From: Medicago truncatula
Lineage: Eukaryota; Streptophyta; Magnoliopsida; Fabales; Fabaceae
Reading direction: 5' to 3'
Length of the DNA: 64,000 bases
Assembly: GCF_003473485.1 (NCBI RefSeq)
Contig: NC_053043.1
Coordinates: 18,168,001 to 18,232,000, forward strand
Shown here: positions 1 through 10,679 of the stretch, one piece after another
How positions within the stretch are numbered: the stretch's first letter is position 1
Layout: each line of letters opens with the position of its first letter
Notes under the pieces: generated by a model
The model's database searches: none
The model's input: only the letters and a program-made list of their open reading frames with translations
Told to the model about the DNA's origin: nothing
Position numbers and translations under genes: made by a program

Positions 1-1840
1 TCTTTATACTTTTTCAATAACCATGTGATGTCCCAAACAAGTCTTTCCTCCCGTAAACTCCTAGCCTCTTTTCAATAATCCATCTGAATCTTCATACATT
101 TCAACTTCAGCGTTTCTCATGAAATTCCATATAAAAAATATGCCTTAAAATGCTTTCATACTCATCGTTCTTTAACTATAAACGTTGCCAACATCCCAAA
201 TCCTTTATTTCCTAATGTATTATTATCACACCTTGGCTATACTTCATTAATCATTTTAACATGAACGAAAACCTCATAACTTTACCTAGAACTCTTTCGT
301 CCTACCTTTCTCAAACTTATAAGTACAACTTCAACATCCTCATAGATTTCTTGCAATCATTCCCTACTAGACTTAAGTTCTTCCACACAAAACTACTTCT
401 TTTTCAGTCAACTACACAAATAAACTTACACTCTTAATAATGATAAAATAATGCCATTAAGTCCACAGTTCAATACCACAATGGCAAGTTCCAAATCATG
501 CGCGTAACAACTCCTTCACAAATTCTCAATCTCGCAAGCCGTGTCTTCCCTCTAATACTCATAACACATCCTAAACCTTGGCGGAATCCATCACCTTATT
601 TCTTTAAAATTACTTTTGATTCCAATATTACCTCAATTCCTAGACTGCCTTTAGTCTTCCGTCCATGCCGAACACTAAACTGTCTAGTAACTACTTCGTA
701 GGCACTACCCACTTTGCAGATTCCTTAACTTCATACTTTTTGACTCCCTGGTCAAATCCAAAACCTTAAACGATTGACAATTATCTTGGGTTATTTCTTA
801 AACTTACAAGATCCAAACTTCTCATTTCTTCAACGATTATTGTCGTAGCGGAATAATCTTATAATTTTTTGATTTCACTTGAGTCGTCAAGACTTATCCA
901 AAGATCATGGAATCCTTTTTGTCCAAAATAATTCATCTCATATGCACAACTTCCGGTTACCATTGTAGATACACTTCTTCACTCATCGATAAGCTCCCAA
1001 CTTACTCTCACGGTCTATATCCAAATTAGTTTCCTTAGATTCCCAAATGTCTGGTACCCACTTTCTCCCATTACATCTCAAAATATTATCCAGTCCGATC
1101 TTGAATTTCCTCACCTTCTAGTGAACTATTAGGTTGCTCTCAAAACATACTTAATTCCAAAACATGACTTCACGACTTCAAACTAAAGTATTGCTGAAAC
1201 AACATAATTTCGTTATCTCATAAACAATTGAAACTCTTAAACAAAATCACAACACTTAACTTGTTCAAGAACAACACACACAACCATGAAACAATCTGAT
1301 AAGTGAAACACATTTTTCACGCTTAGTTGTGGAATAAATCCTATTCAAGTTCCCTTAACATTCAATTAACTTCCACATAATCAAAGATGAATCACTATAT
1401 TTTAAGTCCAAGGTATCTCTTGGTTCACCACCCTAAATTTAGCCGATAAAATCTCTAACTTAAGATCAAACTACCTTTGGGTTATCAATCAAACCATCAC
1501 TCTAACTCCACCCAAGCGTTCCGAATGTTCAGACTCTCCTAGTGCCTAACAATCTTAATCGTCTACATACTTTGCACAACAACAAATTTCAACTATTTTC
1601 TTATTTAATACTTCCAATCATAACCCAATAATAGTAGGTAACGGATGACATGTCATCTTACGTTATTCTTAGCATGTTTTTCAGTTTATTTTAGTAGGAA
1701 ATAGCAGCAAAATGGAGGAGTATTAGAACGATTGCCTATGATTTCGGGACTATAGTAATGTTTTTTTTTATATATGAGTCTGTAATTCTAATTTTCCCGA
1801 AACATAACAATTTCAGGGATTTTTTGAAGTAATTCACGAA
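1..1840. other. No recognisable gene or element
   Basis: This is AT-rich sequence with a pyrimidine bias on the + strand. The only open frames are shorter than 70 codons and resemble nothing I know. I see no terminal repeats, target duplications or coding homology. It may be a strongly decayed retroelement. Confidence 0.5.
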
Positions 1841-2009
1841 GAAATCATGCAAATCGGAAAATCAAGAACATCCGAACAAATTGTGAAGATTCAAGAACCA
1901 AAGAATGAAGATTCAAGAGGCCTCAGAAGACTTACAAATGGGAGGAATTTTGTTCCCAAGTCCTTAGGCAATTTATTTGAAGACGAAGACTTAAAACGAC
2001 ATAAAATCG

Positions 2010-3420
2010 GAGAGTTTGGGCCTAGGAAAGGCAAGACCATGCGCCTAGCACATGGTGTAGGCTACCATGCGCCTAGGGCATGACTTTTTTCCATACACCC
2101 ATGCGCTAGGCGCATTGGTAATGTGCCTTAAGCGCTTGAAAACTCGGGGCACAATTGTCTTTTCCTGTTAGGGTTTTTGGGTAAAGCCCACACTATTAGC
2201 CCAAATCCAGGTAGAAACTCTCACTATAAATACCAGTCTTTCTCATTCAGAATTTGTCGTTCAAAACTGGACCAGTTCAAGAGGAAGACTACTTTGGAGC
2301 TTCGGGGGGAGTTTCTATCTTCTCCTTGATTTTCTAGGGTATGTTTTATTCTTTAGCAATTTATTTTTAGTTACCATGTGTAACTTAAATATTTTTATGT
2401 TAGAGTTCTAAGATGAACCTCTCTATATTTTTGTTGGATATTTATTTATTATAATTTTTCGTTTATTTAATTTATTTATTCATTTGTTCGTTATTGAGTT
2501 TTATTAGATTATAAATTTATTTATGTGAGAGGTGCAACGCTAGATTAGGTACTTAAGTTGTGACAGGATCTAATATTGTTTTCACTAACTCGATGCTTAT
2601 ATCTTGATATTTATATCCTTTTACCGTTAACTATCTGTCTAGGAAGTAAGTAATTATTAATTAGCCAAAGAAACCACTGGAATTGTCAACCCTAGACTTA
2701 GGTATCCAATGGATGATACCCATTGGGTCGTGTGGTGCATTACCGAAGCTAGGAATTAACTGGTTAGTAATTAGGGAAACAAGTGCCTAGCTGTCCGATT
2801 TAAAGCTATAGTTTAGTAAAACCATTCTCTTGAAACCCTTAGTAAGGTAGACATATATTAGAGATGTCTGTTTGTAAAACTGTTAAGTAAGCGTAGAAAG
2901 AGTGTGCTATGAGTGTCCTAAGATTCATAGATGGGCAGACCTAAGGGAACATTGGCCTTCATTGCCTTGAGAAACACTGGAAAACCAATTTAAGTTTATG
3001 TTTCAATTACCTTTGAATTAGCAAGACCCCGCATGTAAGGATCACTGTGCGATTAGCAGGTGCTGTTAGGCATCAGATGGATATACCAAAGTAGGTAAAT
3101 AAATTTGTAATAAAACTTAATAGCGAACAAAAAATAAATTAAATATAAACGACATTAAATTTAATAAATAACCAACAAAAATAAATAGAGGTTCATCTTA
3201 GAACTCTAACCCAAAAAGAATTAGTTACACATGACAACTAAAATAATTTACTAAAGATAAAAACATACCCTAGAAAATCAAGAAGTTTGGGCTAAAAGCG
3301 CATGCTTTACTCACAAAAAAGTAGGAAAAGATGCTTTCGCCCTGCACATTTTTGATGCACGGGGCGCACAACACTTGCCCTAGGCGTATTTGAGAGTTGA
3401 AGCTTAACCTTGACGAGCTA
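2010..3420. repeat. Inverted pair of LTR-like repeats
   Basis: Two related stretches face each other. About 2330-2530 matches the reverse complement of about 3090-3290 (shared words include TTTTCTAGGGTATG and TTAGAGTTCTAAGATGAACC). Both flanks also carry GCGCCTAGG-type words (2038-2120 and 3345-3395). The left copy has a TATA-like CTATAAATA near 2223 followed by a CT-rich stretch, as in an LTR promoter. Between the arms (2530-3090) is unique non-coding DNA. No TSD was found, so the pair is best read as old LTR remnants in opposite orientation. The family (Athila-like?) is a guess. Confidence 0.5.
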
Positions 3421-3499
3421 AGATGAGAATGTAGGTTTCTGTTTTTGGCCATTAAAGATAATCTAATGACTAATGAATCAATACAGATGAATGGATACA

Positions 3500-3867
3500 T
3501 GGTGGTTTTGCGGAAGGGATAGTAAACCAGGTCTAAGGGTTGTGTTTGGAGTTTACAATGAGTCTCTGATCAAGAACGTTAAGGAGTCTCTGCACGTAAA
3601 TATTAATTCCTCAAATCAACTAACAATATAATCGATGATAAAACTCTCGTCAAGATATTCAACGCCGTCGATGCAATCTCATGGCTGAAATTAAAATCAG
3701 ATGCTAAAATATTAAAATAATACTAAATACCTAGGATTAAAAAAGAGAATATATATTTGTAAATATTAAGATTTAAGACACGAAAGAGGGTCCAAACGTG
3801 AGCGTGACTGTCAAATCTACATGTTTTCTTTCTCTCTCTTCTCTCTTTCTCTCTCTTTCTCTCTCTA
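3500..3867 (+). promoter_or_regulatory. Probable promoter of the ELF4-like gene
   Basis: This lies upstream of the inferred 5' exon. It ends in a 43-base CT-only tract (about 3825-3867), typical of a plant pyrimidine-patch core promoter or 5'UTR start. AGATATT at 3653-3659 is a partial match to the reverse of the evening element AAAATATCT, which would fit a clock gene, but a 7-base match is weak. No clear TATA box was placed. Confidence 0.4.
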
Positions 3868-5469
3868 AGCAGCGAAGAATTCATTCATTCAATTCACATT
3901 TCACAGCACACAGGTCTTCTTCTTCTTCGGAGATTCATCATCACTCTTCCGCTCAATCTTTCAATCTCAAATTATAATGTTCCCGATTCATAAGGTACCA
4001 TGTTTTTTCTTTATACATAAAATTCTATTATCAATAAACCTTTCATTAATTTGTTTTACGTCGCTTAAACCAGAATTTTGATTTTATTTTTCATTAATCT
4101 TGTTATATTTTTTTTTTGTTCATACATTGATTATTTTAGCTCCATGTTTTTTTTTTCTCTCTTTCGTTCTTTTGTTTCTTTCTAGTTGAATAAAATATTC
4201 TCAGAAGATCTCTACAGTTAAATTGTTTTGAGATTCGTAATAACTCGAAATAATCAATTTATCAAATTCTCATGAGTTTATAATGCTGTTGCAAGATTTT
4301 CAATTTCAACTTTTTATTAATTTTTTTATTTGTTGTTGATTATTTATTATTTTAATTCTGAGCAATGCCAATTTTACGAATGTATGGATTTTGGGTTTTT
4401 AATTTGTTTTTGTGTTGATTTTTGCTTTTGGGTGATTTTTATTTTTTGTGGAAAAGGTTAATGATTGATTTTTAATTTTTGAGGGAATTTGAGTTTCTGA
4501 GATTCTTCTATGGAACTCTGTGCTTTTAGGGTAGCTATTTTTCTGAGTACAATAAAAAAAGGTACCCTTTTATGGAAACGGGATCTGCTTTTTCCCAATT
4601 CATAAATAAATTATTAATTATCACTATCCATAATAATAGTGCCAATAATAGTTCTATAGTGTACTTGTATTAGTAATTAGTAGTAATAATAATAATTATA
4701 ATAATGCAATAATAATTAATTTTTATAAGAGTCTGATACCTCTGGAAAAGTAACTAATGGTGGTCATGATTTCTACAACAGACCTTGTCTCATCTGCCTA
4801 AATGCCTTAAACAATTCCAAAACTGCTCACGTTTTGTCTCTCTGTTATGTTTAAGTGCAGGCCTGTACAGATATAGGAGTATATCATTATGGATAAAATT
4901 ATTTTTAATCAACAATAGACAGTTCACTACGGTAACACTGACACTTCTGATAGAAGACGTGTTTAGTGTTTTTCATGTGTTGTGTTAGACATTTTTTTTT
5001 AAAATTAATATGAGAATCGAAGTGTCAATATCGTTTCTGTTTAAGCTTTGTAGCATTGACACTTTTGATTGAAGTCATGTCAGATGTCTGATACGTGTTG
5101 TGTTTGACATGACACAGGCACATGTAAATATATTCAATAAATTCATATATTTTTTCAAAATTAATACCACTATCGATGTGTTAACTGTAAACTACAGCTG
5201 CAACCACGTTTCTTATGGAAATCGTATGTTGTGTCTAACATGACACTGACACATGTATTTGCATTTAATTAATTAATTTTCAAAAAATTAATACTAGTAT
5301 CGATGTATCAATATGTGTCTGATGTTTGTGTTTGTGTAAATGCTATATAGGTTGTAACACTAACAATATATATTACTTAAATCATTTTCATATTTTGTTG
5401 TATGTTATGATGCAGGGTTGGTTCTGACTTGAATTGCCTTTTGAGTTCTGACTCCAAAAAATTACAAAA
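3868..5469 (+). other. 5'UTR exon, 5'UTR intron and a short uORF of the ELF4-like gene
   Basis: A plausible 5'UTR exon ends at 3994 (..CATAAG|GTACCATG). A 3' splice site TGATGCAG| ends at 5415, giving an intron of about 1.42 kb (3995-5415) that is T-rich and free of genes. The coding ATG at 5470 lies 54 bases into the next exon. If spliced this way, an upstream ATG at 3977 opens a 9-codon uORF (MFPIHKGWF) that crosses the junction and stops in exon 2, before the main ATG. The splice sites are inferred from consensus only. Confidence 0.5.
4925..5345. repeat. Diverged ACACTGACAC-type repeats in the 5'UTR intron
   Basis: Three or four diverged copies of a phrase built from ACACTGACAC, CATGTGTTGTGT and ATGACAC(T/A)G(A/G)CACATGT lie in the intron, separated by stretches such as CAAAATTAATAC and TATCGATGT. 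They resemble the GTGTCGGTGTCG-type repeat at 6662-6835 and are probably remnants of the same repetitive family. Confidence 0.4.
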
Positions 5470-5814
5470 ATGGAGGATGATACATTCTCTGGTATTGGAA
5501 ATGGTACACAAATTGATACTAAGATATTAGGAACTTTTCAGAAGAGCTTTGTACAAGTGCAGAACATTTTGGATCAGAACAGGTTACTAATCAATGAGAT
5601 AAACCAAAATCATGAATCCAAAATTCCTGATAATCTCAGCAGAAATGTTGGACTAATTAAAGAGCTCAACAACAATATTAGAAGAGTGGTTGATTTATAT
5701 GCTGATCTTTCAAGTTCTTTTACTAAATCCATGGATGTTACTTCAGAAGGAGATTCAAGTGGTGCTGTGAAATCAGATGGAAAAGGTGGACACAAAAGAC
5801 ACAGGCCTACATAG
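5470..5814 (+). CDS. EFL: ELF4-like protein (EARLY FLOWERING 4 family)
   Basis: The 114-residue protein has the single conserved ELF4 domain (formerly DUF1313) at about residues 17-90. Recognisable family blocks are FQKSFVQVQNILDQNR, NENHES-like INEINQNHESK, DNLSRNVGLIKELN and NIRRVVDLYADLSSSF. Such domains form a helical dimer; in ELF4 itself it binds ELF3 in the nuclear evening complex (ELF3-ELF4-LUX) that represses clock genes at dusk. The N terminus (MEDDTFSGIGNGTQ) and the basic C terminus (KGGHKRHRP) look more like the ELF4-LIKE 3/4 subgroup than ELF4 proper. The coding part is one uninterrupted exon, as usual for the family. The length is normal (about 105-125 residues). Nearby, a 5'UTR intron and a poly(A) signal at 6041 complete the gene. 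It appears intact; the role in this species is inferred from the family. Confidence 0.93.
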   Translation: MEDDTFSGIGNGTQIDTKILGTFQKSFVQVQNILDQNRLLINEINQNHESKIPDNLSRNVGLIKELNNNIRRVVDLYADLSSSFTKSMDVTSEGDSSGAVKSDGKGGHKRHRPT

Positions 5815-6040
5815 AAAGAGGGTTTGTTTTTCTTAATTCTTTTGCTTTGTGGAGAAGCTTAACTTCACAATCTTGTTGAGGTGTAGAACATGTTTAGGCT
5901 CTTTAGTTGAAAACTGAAACTCTCTTCTTGTATTACAGGACTTTCTTAAGCTTATCACTTACTATGTTTTAAATATATAAAATTTATATGTTGATTATCC
6001 ATCCCTATTCCTCTCATTGTAACCTTGTAATTTTGGATCT

Positions 6041-6046
6041 AATAAA
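6041..6046 (+). terminator. Poly(A) signal of the ELF4-like gene
   Basis: An exact AATAAA lies about 230 bases after the stop codon, in a T-rich 3' region, and suits a normal plant 3'UTR length. Cleavage would be around 6060-6075. Confidence 0.5.
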
Positions 6047-6661
6047 AAATTAATCATGTTTCAGGTACTATTGATTCACCCTTCTGTTATTCAATATGGA
6101 AAATAAATAATAGTTTGTTTATTTTTTACTTTTTAATTTCTTTATAATTTGTGTGGCTTTCTCTCTTTGAACATGTGATGAAATACAATTTACAGATGAG
6201 AATTATTTTCTCTATCTGCTGTTTTAGCAATGATGAGTTAGATTGCATGAGTTAAGTCTTTCAACTTGCTTTAACTTTTCTCCTTGTAAAAAGGAGCTAA
6301 AGGTTCTTCACTAAACTTTGTCTATAATTCTTTTAGATGGGAACTCATCATGATACCTTTCTTTATTCTCTTTACAAGTTCAACTCAAAATGTTGGTCCC
6401 CTAGCTCTTACTTTAGATGATATATCTGAAATTGAGAATGGATTGCAGATACTCTTTTAGGTCCATTCCTATGTAACCTGAGCTTTTTACCAAATGCAAA
6501 ATACTTGGTTTTAATTGCTTGTGTTTCCTTGTGGGTGGAAACTAAGAACAATACATTTTTTTTAAGGAAAATCTTAGTAATTAATTTGTTAGGGAGGAGA
6601 AAATGTTAGTAGCAGATATCGAATCCTAAGTTCGCGCATATAAATTACTCGGTGTCGCAAC

Positions 6662-6835
6662 CTATGAAGCATCAACATAGACACGGGCACAACACAGACA
6701 CCGACACCGACATGTCGACACCGATAATAATTTGAAAAAAATGGCATAATTCAATCTAATCATAGATATCGTGTTAGTGTCGGACACACGATACACACAT
6801 AATCTGAGAGTTATCCGTGCTTTATAGGTTGCAAC
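6662..6835. repeat. ACACCGACACCGACA-type dispersed repeat (MITE-like)
   Basis: One end reads ACACGGGCACAACACAGACACCGACACCGACATGTC. The other contains GTGTTAGTGTCGGACACACG, giving an imperfect inverted relation (GTGTCGG / CCGACAC). No clear TSD was found. The phrase resembles the repeats in the 5'UTR intron upstream. Confidence 0.4.
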
Positions 6836-7967
6836 CCATACCACTGGACTATTCCTTTGGGGGTGGGGGTGGGGATTCAGAAGTATACATGTATGGAAGA
6901 TGCCCTGAAACAGGGGGAAGAAATCAGCTTTAGGTAAATATTTTTTGTTTCTGATCACACACAACCACAAAAACAGAATCTTAGATAAGAGACCATGAGC
7001 TGTTGACTATTATTTTAATTTTTCTTCTTTTTTACTCAATGAATGATATTGGGTGGTAAAGTTAAGTATATTTTGTTATCTTATAGTTATAATACAGTAG
7101 TATACAGTATAGTCTCTAGAGGTAGATGTATGTAAACAGTGACACCCCAACAATATGACAAGGGACCCAAAGATTCTCTTTTGGAAGTTAACTTCTCCAT
7201 GTTTATCTCTTCTTTCTTAGGTTCTTCCTCTTGATCTACTTTTCAATTTTCCCCTCCTTTTTATTCTCTTTATGCAATAAATGTCCTCAATGACAAACCT
7301 TATTATAGTTGAAAATTCTCTGGCTTGGATTTCTCTTTCTCTCTCTCTCTCACTCTCACTGATTGAGCAGATTCTTTGATGGTGGACCCAGTTTGTGGCA
7401 GCCTAATTTCCTGATCTTAGGAGAGAGGCCCACATGAGTGATTGCTGAAAATGGCTTGTTTCTGGTTTAGATTTTGCACATTGAAGGAAAGGACATTTTC
7501 CTCATCTACAAAATTGATTCCTTTATCCATATTACATACTAATCAAAAAATCACAATCAATTTACTTTGAGGTACCTTACTTTGATTGTTTATTATTGGT
7601 TTCAACTATTGAAATATATGCTTGGATTTTGACACTCTTAGAATGTTTAGTTATTGACTTCTTCAATTGATTTTAGCCTTGAATCAATTATACATAATCA
7701 ATTCATTCAAATTCAATTTATGCCGTTGCAAAACCACCGAGCTTTCTAAAGCATCCCTGGTGGCGCAATTAAGGTCAAGTTGTTTAACTAAAATTTTGGT
7801 CGGGTCTTTCATGCCACAACAACATTTAGTAATTTAGATTTAGGATAGGAATAGGATATTCTTATGATATTTTTATTCAATAACACAATTATATAGAAAC
7901 TTAAAAATACATTAATAATACATTTGGCTTTCACATGTGTATATGCTCCAACGATAAAGTCAATAAA
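6836..7967. other. Non-coding, no feature recognised
   Basis: No gene is apparent. A short CT microsatellite (about 7331-7350) and a T-rich stretch around 7200-7270 look promoter-like, but no coding sequence follows. Confidence 0.4.
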
Positions 7968-8303
7968 GGTACGTTTGATCGGTTAAAAAATAAGTGATTG
8001 GAGAAGATAACTTCAGTTGTACTCTGTTTGATTTTAAAATTGTTGATGGGACTAGAAAGTTGAGAGGTAAGAAACTAGACAAAAGCTGAACTTTTTGTCT
8101 ATCATTAAACCACAACACAACTTTTTGTCTCAAGTACAAGTTATGTAAAATAGCAAAATAACGTTTTGTCCATCAAACATTGTACAAAACAAAATGTTGT
8201 TCAATACCTTGAAAGTTTGTCGTATATTGTTATATCTTATGTTGTTCTGTTTTGTCTTGTGTTGATTTGTCAAATACTTATCTTTTAACAAATCAAACGC
8301 ACC
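7968..8303. mobile_element. hAT-type MITE, probable
   Basis: The left end GGTACGTTTGATCGGTTAAAA pairs imperfectly with the right end, whose reverse complement begins GGTGCGTTTGATTTGTTAAAA. The interior contains repeats of ACTTTTTGTCT and is non-coding. The GGGTGCGTTTGAT-type terminus is typical of plant hAT MITEs. A clean 8 bp target duplication is not visible, so the exact ends are uncertain. Confidence 0.55.
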
Positions 8304-9866
8304 CTAATACTTTCTTAAAGGTAAACAATTCAATAAGACACTTTCGTTGAAGATGATCTTAATTTATCTCTAAATACAGGTTGAATTTGACCAGCGTGAT
8401 TTTACTGAAGCAAAGTTATACTTTGAAGTTTCAACAAAATCACAGCACCACCACAGAAACATTGTCAAAGTCTGCCGTGATTCCAAACATGAGAACAACA
8501 TTTATGCATTCCTTCACGTTTCTTGTGCTCACTTAGAAATCGAATATTAAGTACCACTTTCATTTTACACAATGAAATATAAGTGCGAAACTTTCCTATT
8601 CAAGACAATTTATTTACTTTTAGGCCAATGCAAATTAGGTCTGGCTCAAAATCTTAACCGTTAAAGTAAAACAACCTGTGACAGAAATTATGAGGGTTAG
8701 AGTCACACTTTCTTATAAAGGTTAAAAAAGGATTTTGGAATTATTGACTTAATTAGTTCATTATTGACTAATCACTTGTCACACTCTTGTTTACCACTGC
8801 ACAAAAATGACATGTTGATAAAACATTATCAATTACTCATTTCATAACCAAATAAATAATATCAACTTGGGTGTGACATAATTTAGTTAAACCTTATCAG
8901 CCGCTAAAAGATAAAGCATAATGCAATAGATTAACCAATATATTTGTAGAGAGAGAGAATGGTGGGGGAACAGTGTTCCATACAGATATCATATGCATGC
9001 AATGTTTGAGGTAATCATCAAGGTTTGGAAAATCTTATATAAAAAATGTATTTGGTCCCTACCCAAGCCAAGACAAATTAAACATTGTCTAGCACATAAC
9101 ATGTGCAGTGGGAATCTACTTTTCTCTTTGTTCCTTGCATTTCCAGCAAATAGGTTGGAAAGGAGGCCAACTCTAGTTTGCTCTTAGAAAGCAATTTTTT
9201 TTTTTATAATAATGTAACTTGTTGATATGACTCTATTACTGTAACTTGATTATAATAATCCCCCCATGCCGGAAATATATTTGATTATGGCTAAATGACG
9301 ATACTTATAATAATTTGATGATAATTTTAATAAGTTATCATCTTTTTTTCTTCTTTATTTTTGTATAAAACCAAACTCCTTTTACAAAATTAGTGTTATC
9401 TCAAGTTAGATTTGACGTCTATTGCGATCCTATCCGAATTGAAAGATTAGTTGTTACATATCCACAATGAGGATAATCACTCCAGATCTAATTAGCATTG
9501 TCCAAAAATTTAGCAACTGCGGTTACTTAAACATATCGTCATGGATCGATCTCTGACTCATAAATTAGTCTTAGTAGTTGAAGGATATACCATGATAAAA
9601 AAATTAAAAATAAACTAAGTACATTTTGTTGACCTTCTTGAAAGACACATGGTCATTAAAATTGCAAAATTAAGATCATTATTAGTTAACTTAGGGAGTT
9701 GACATTGCTACTGATTGGTTAATGGTGTCTACATCAGATTTCCAAATTACGTTTTAGAGATATATAAATCAGATTCTCTAGTACAAAGATGGTGTCTAAT
9801 TAGCGAAGCTTCACTTGTCAATGTACAATGAAATTATGAAAGTGAACAGTTATAGTTATTTTTATT
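8304..9866. other. Non-coding, no feature recognised
   Basis: This is AT-rich DNA without a credible ORF. The stretch 9420-9600 has a phrase (CATGGATCGATCTCTGACTC) seen in decayed legume repeats, but it cannot be assigned. Confidence 0.4.
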
Positions 9867-9875
9867 TATTTTTAA

Positions 9876-10056
9876 GGCTTTAATGTGTGTTTAGTCCCTG
9901 CACTTTCGCTCAGTTTTGGCATTGGTCCCTGCGCTTTTTTTTGTTTGACATTGGTCCCTGCACTTTCTAAAACTTTTGGCTTTAGTCCTTCCGTTAACTT
10001 TCCGTTAAAAAAAAAAACCAAAACTAACGGTGTGCCACGTGGCACACTAAAAAACA
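9876..10056 (+). repeat. Left terminal inverted repeat of the MULE
   Basis: It matches the right TIR with only a handful of differences. It contains three diverged copies of the phrase (T)TGGTCCCTGC(A/G)CTTT and ends at a palindromic GCCACGTGGC, a G-box core. Compared with the right TIR it lacks about 25 bases between two copies of this palindrome, consistent with slippage or recombination. Confidence 0.9.
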
Positions 10057-10679
10057 AAAAAAAAAATCAATTTTTAATTATTATTTTATTCATTATTTTT
10101 TTACTTAAAAATATCATTAGTCCCTGCACTTTCAGCATTTTTTGATATTAGTCCCTGCACTTTGGTATTAGTCCTTGAACTTTTTTTTTTTTTTTGAAAT
10201 ACTTTCAATGAAATTATTATGTTTTAATTATTGTTTTGTTCATTATTTTTATTAAGAATAATCATAAAAAAATAAAATCAAAAAATCTTTGTTAAAAAAA
10301 ATTAAGTAATAATTGTATAACATTGCAAATGGAAATTGTATCGTATTAACACCGTAACAATAGATAAAAATCAACAAAGAAGATGGAAATTAAATTGCAC
10401 TTTGGCAATATAGGCCTATAATTCTCAAAATGCACCAAAAAGATAGTAATTTGGCATCACAGGCCTCTCTATCTCAAAATAAACCAAAATGCACCACATA
10501 GATAGTAAGTTGGCAACATAAGCCTCTAATTCTCAAAATGCACAAAAAATATAGTGAGTTAAACATAGGTCTCAAATTCACAAAATACATCAATAGGTTC
10601 TAAAACCTCCGATAATCTTCATTTGAATTTTCATTGGGATCTCCATCTTCATCTTCAATTATCTTTGAGAGGTTTATCT

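Noticed and set aside
7320..7500. Possible microRNA or promoter with TGATTGAGC similar to the miR171 start
   Set aside because: Only eight bases match and there is no foldback partner nearby.
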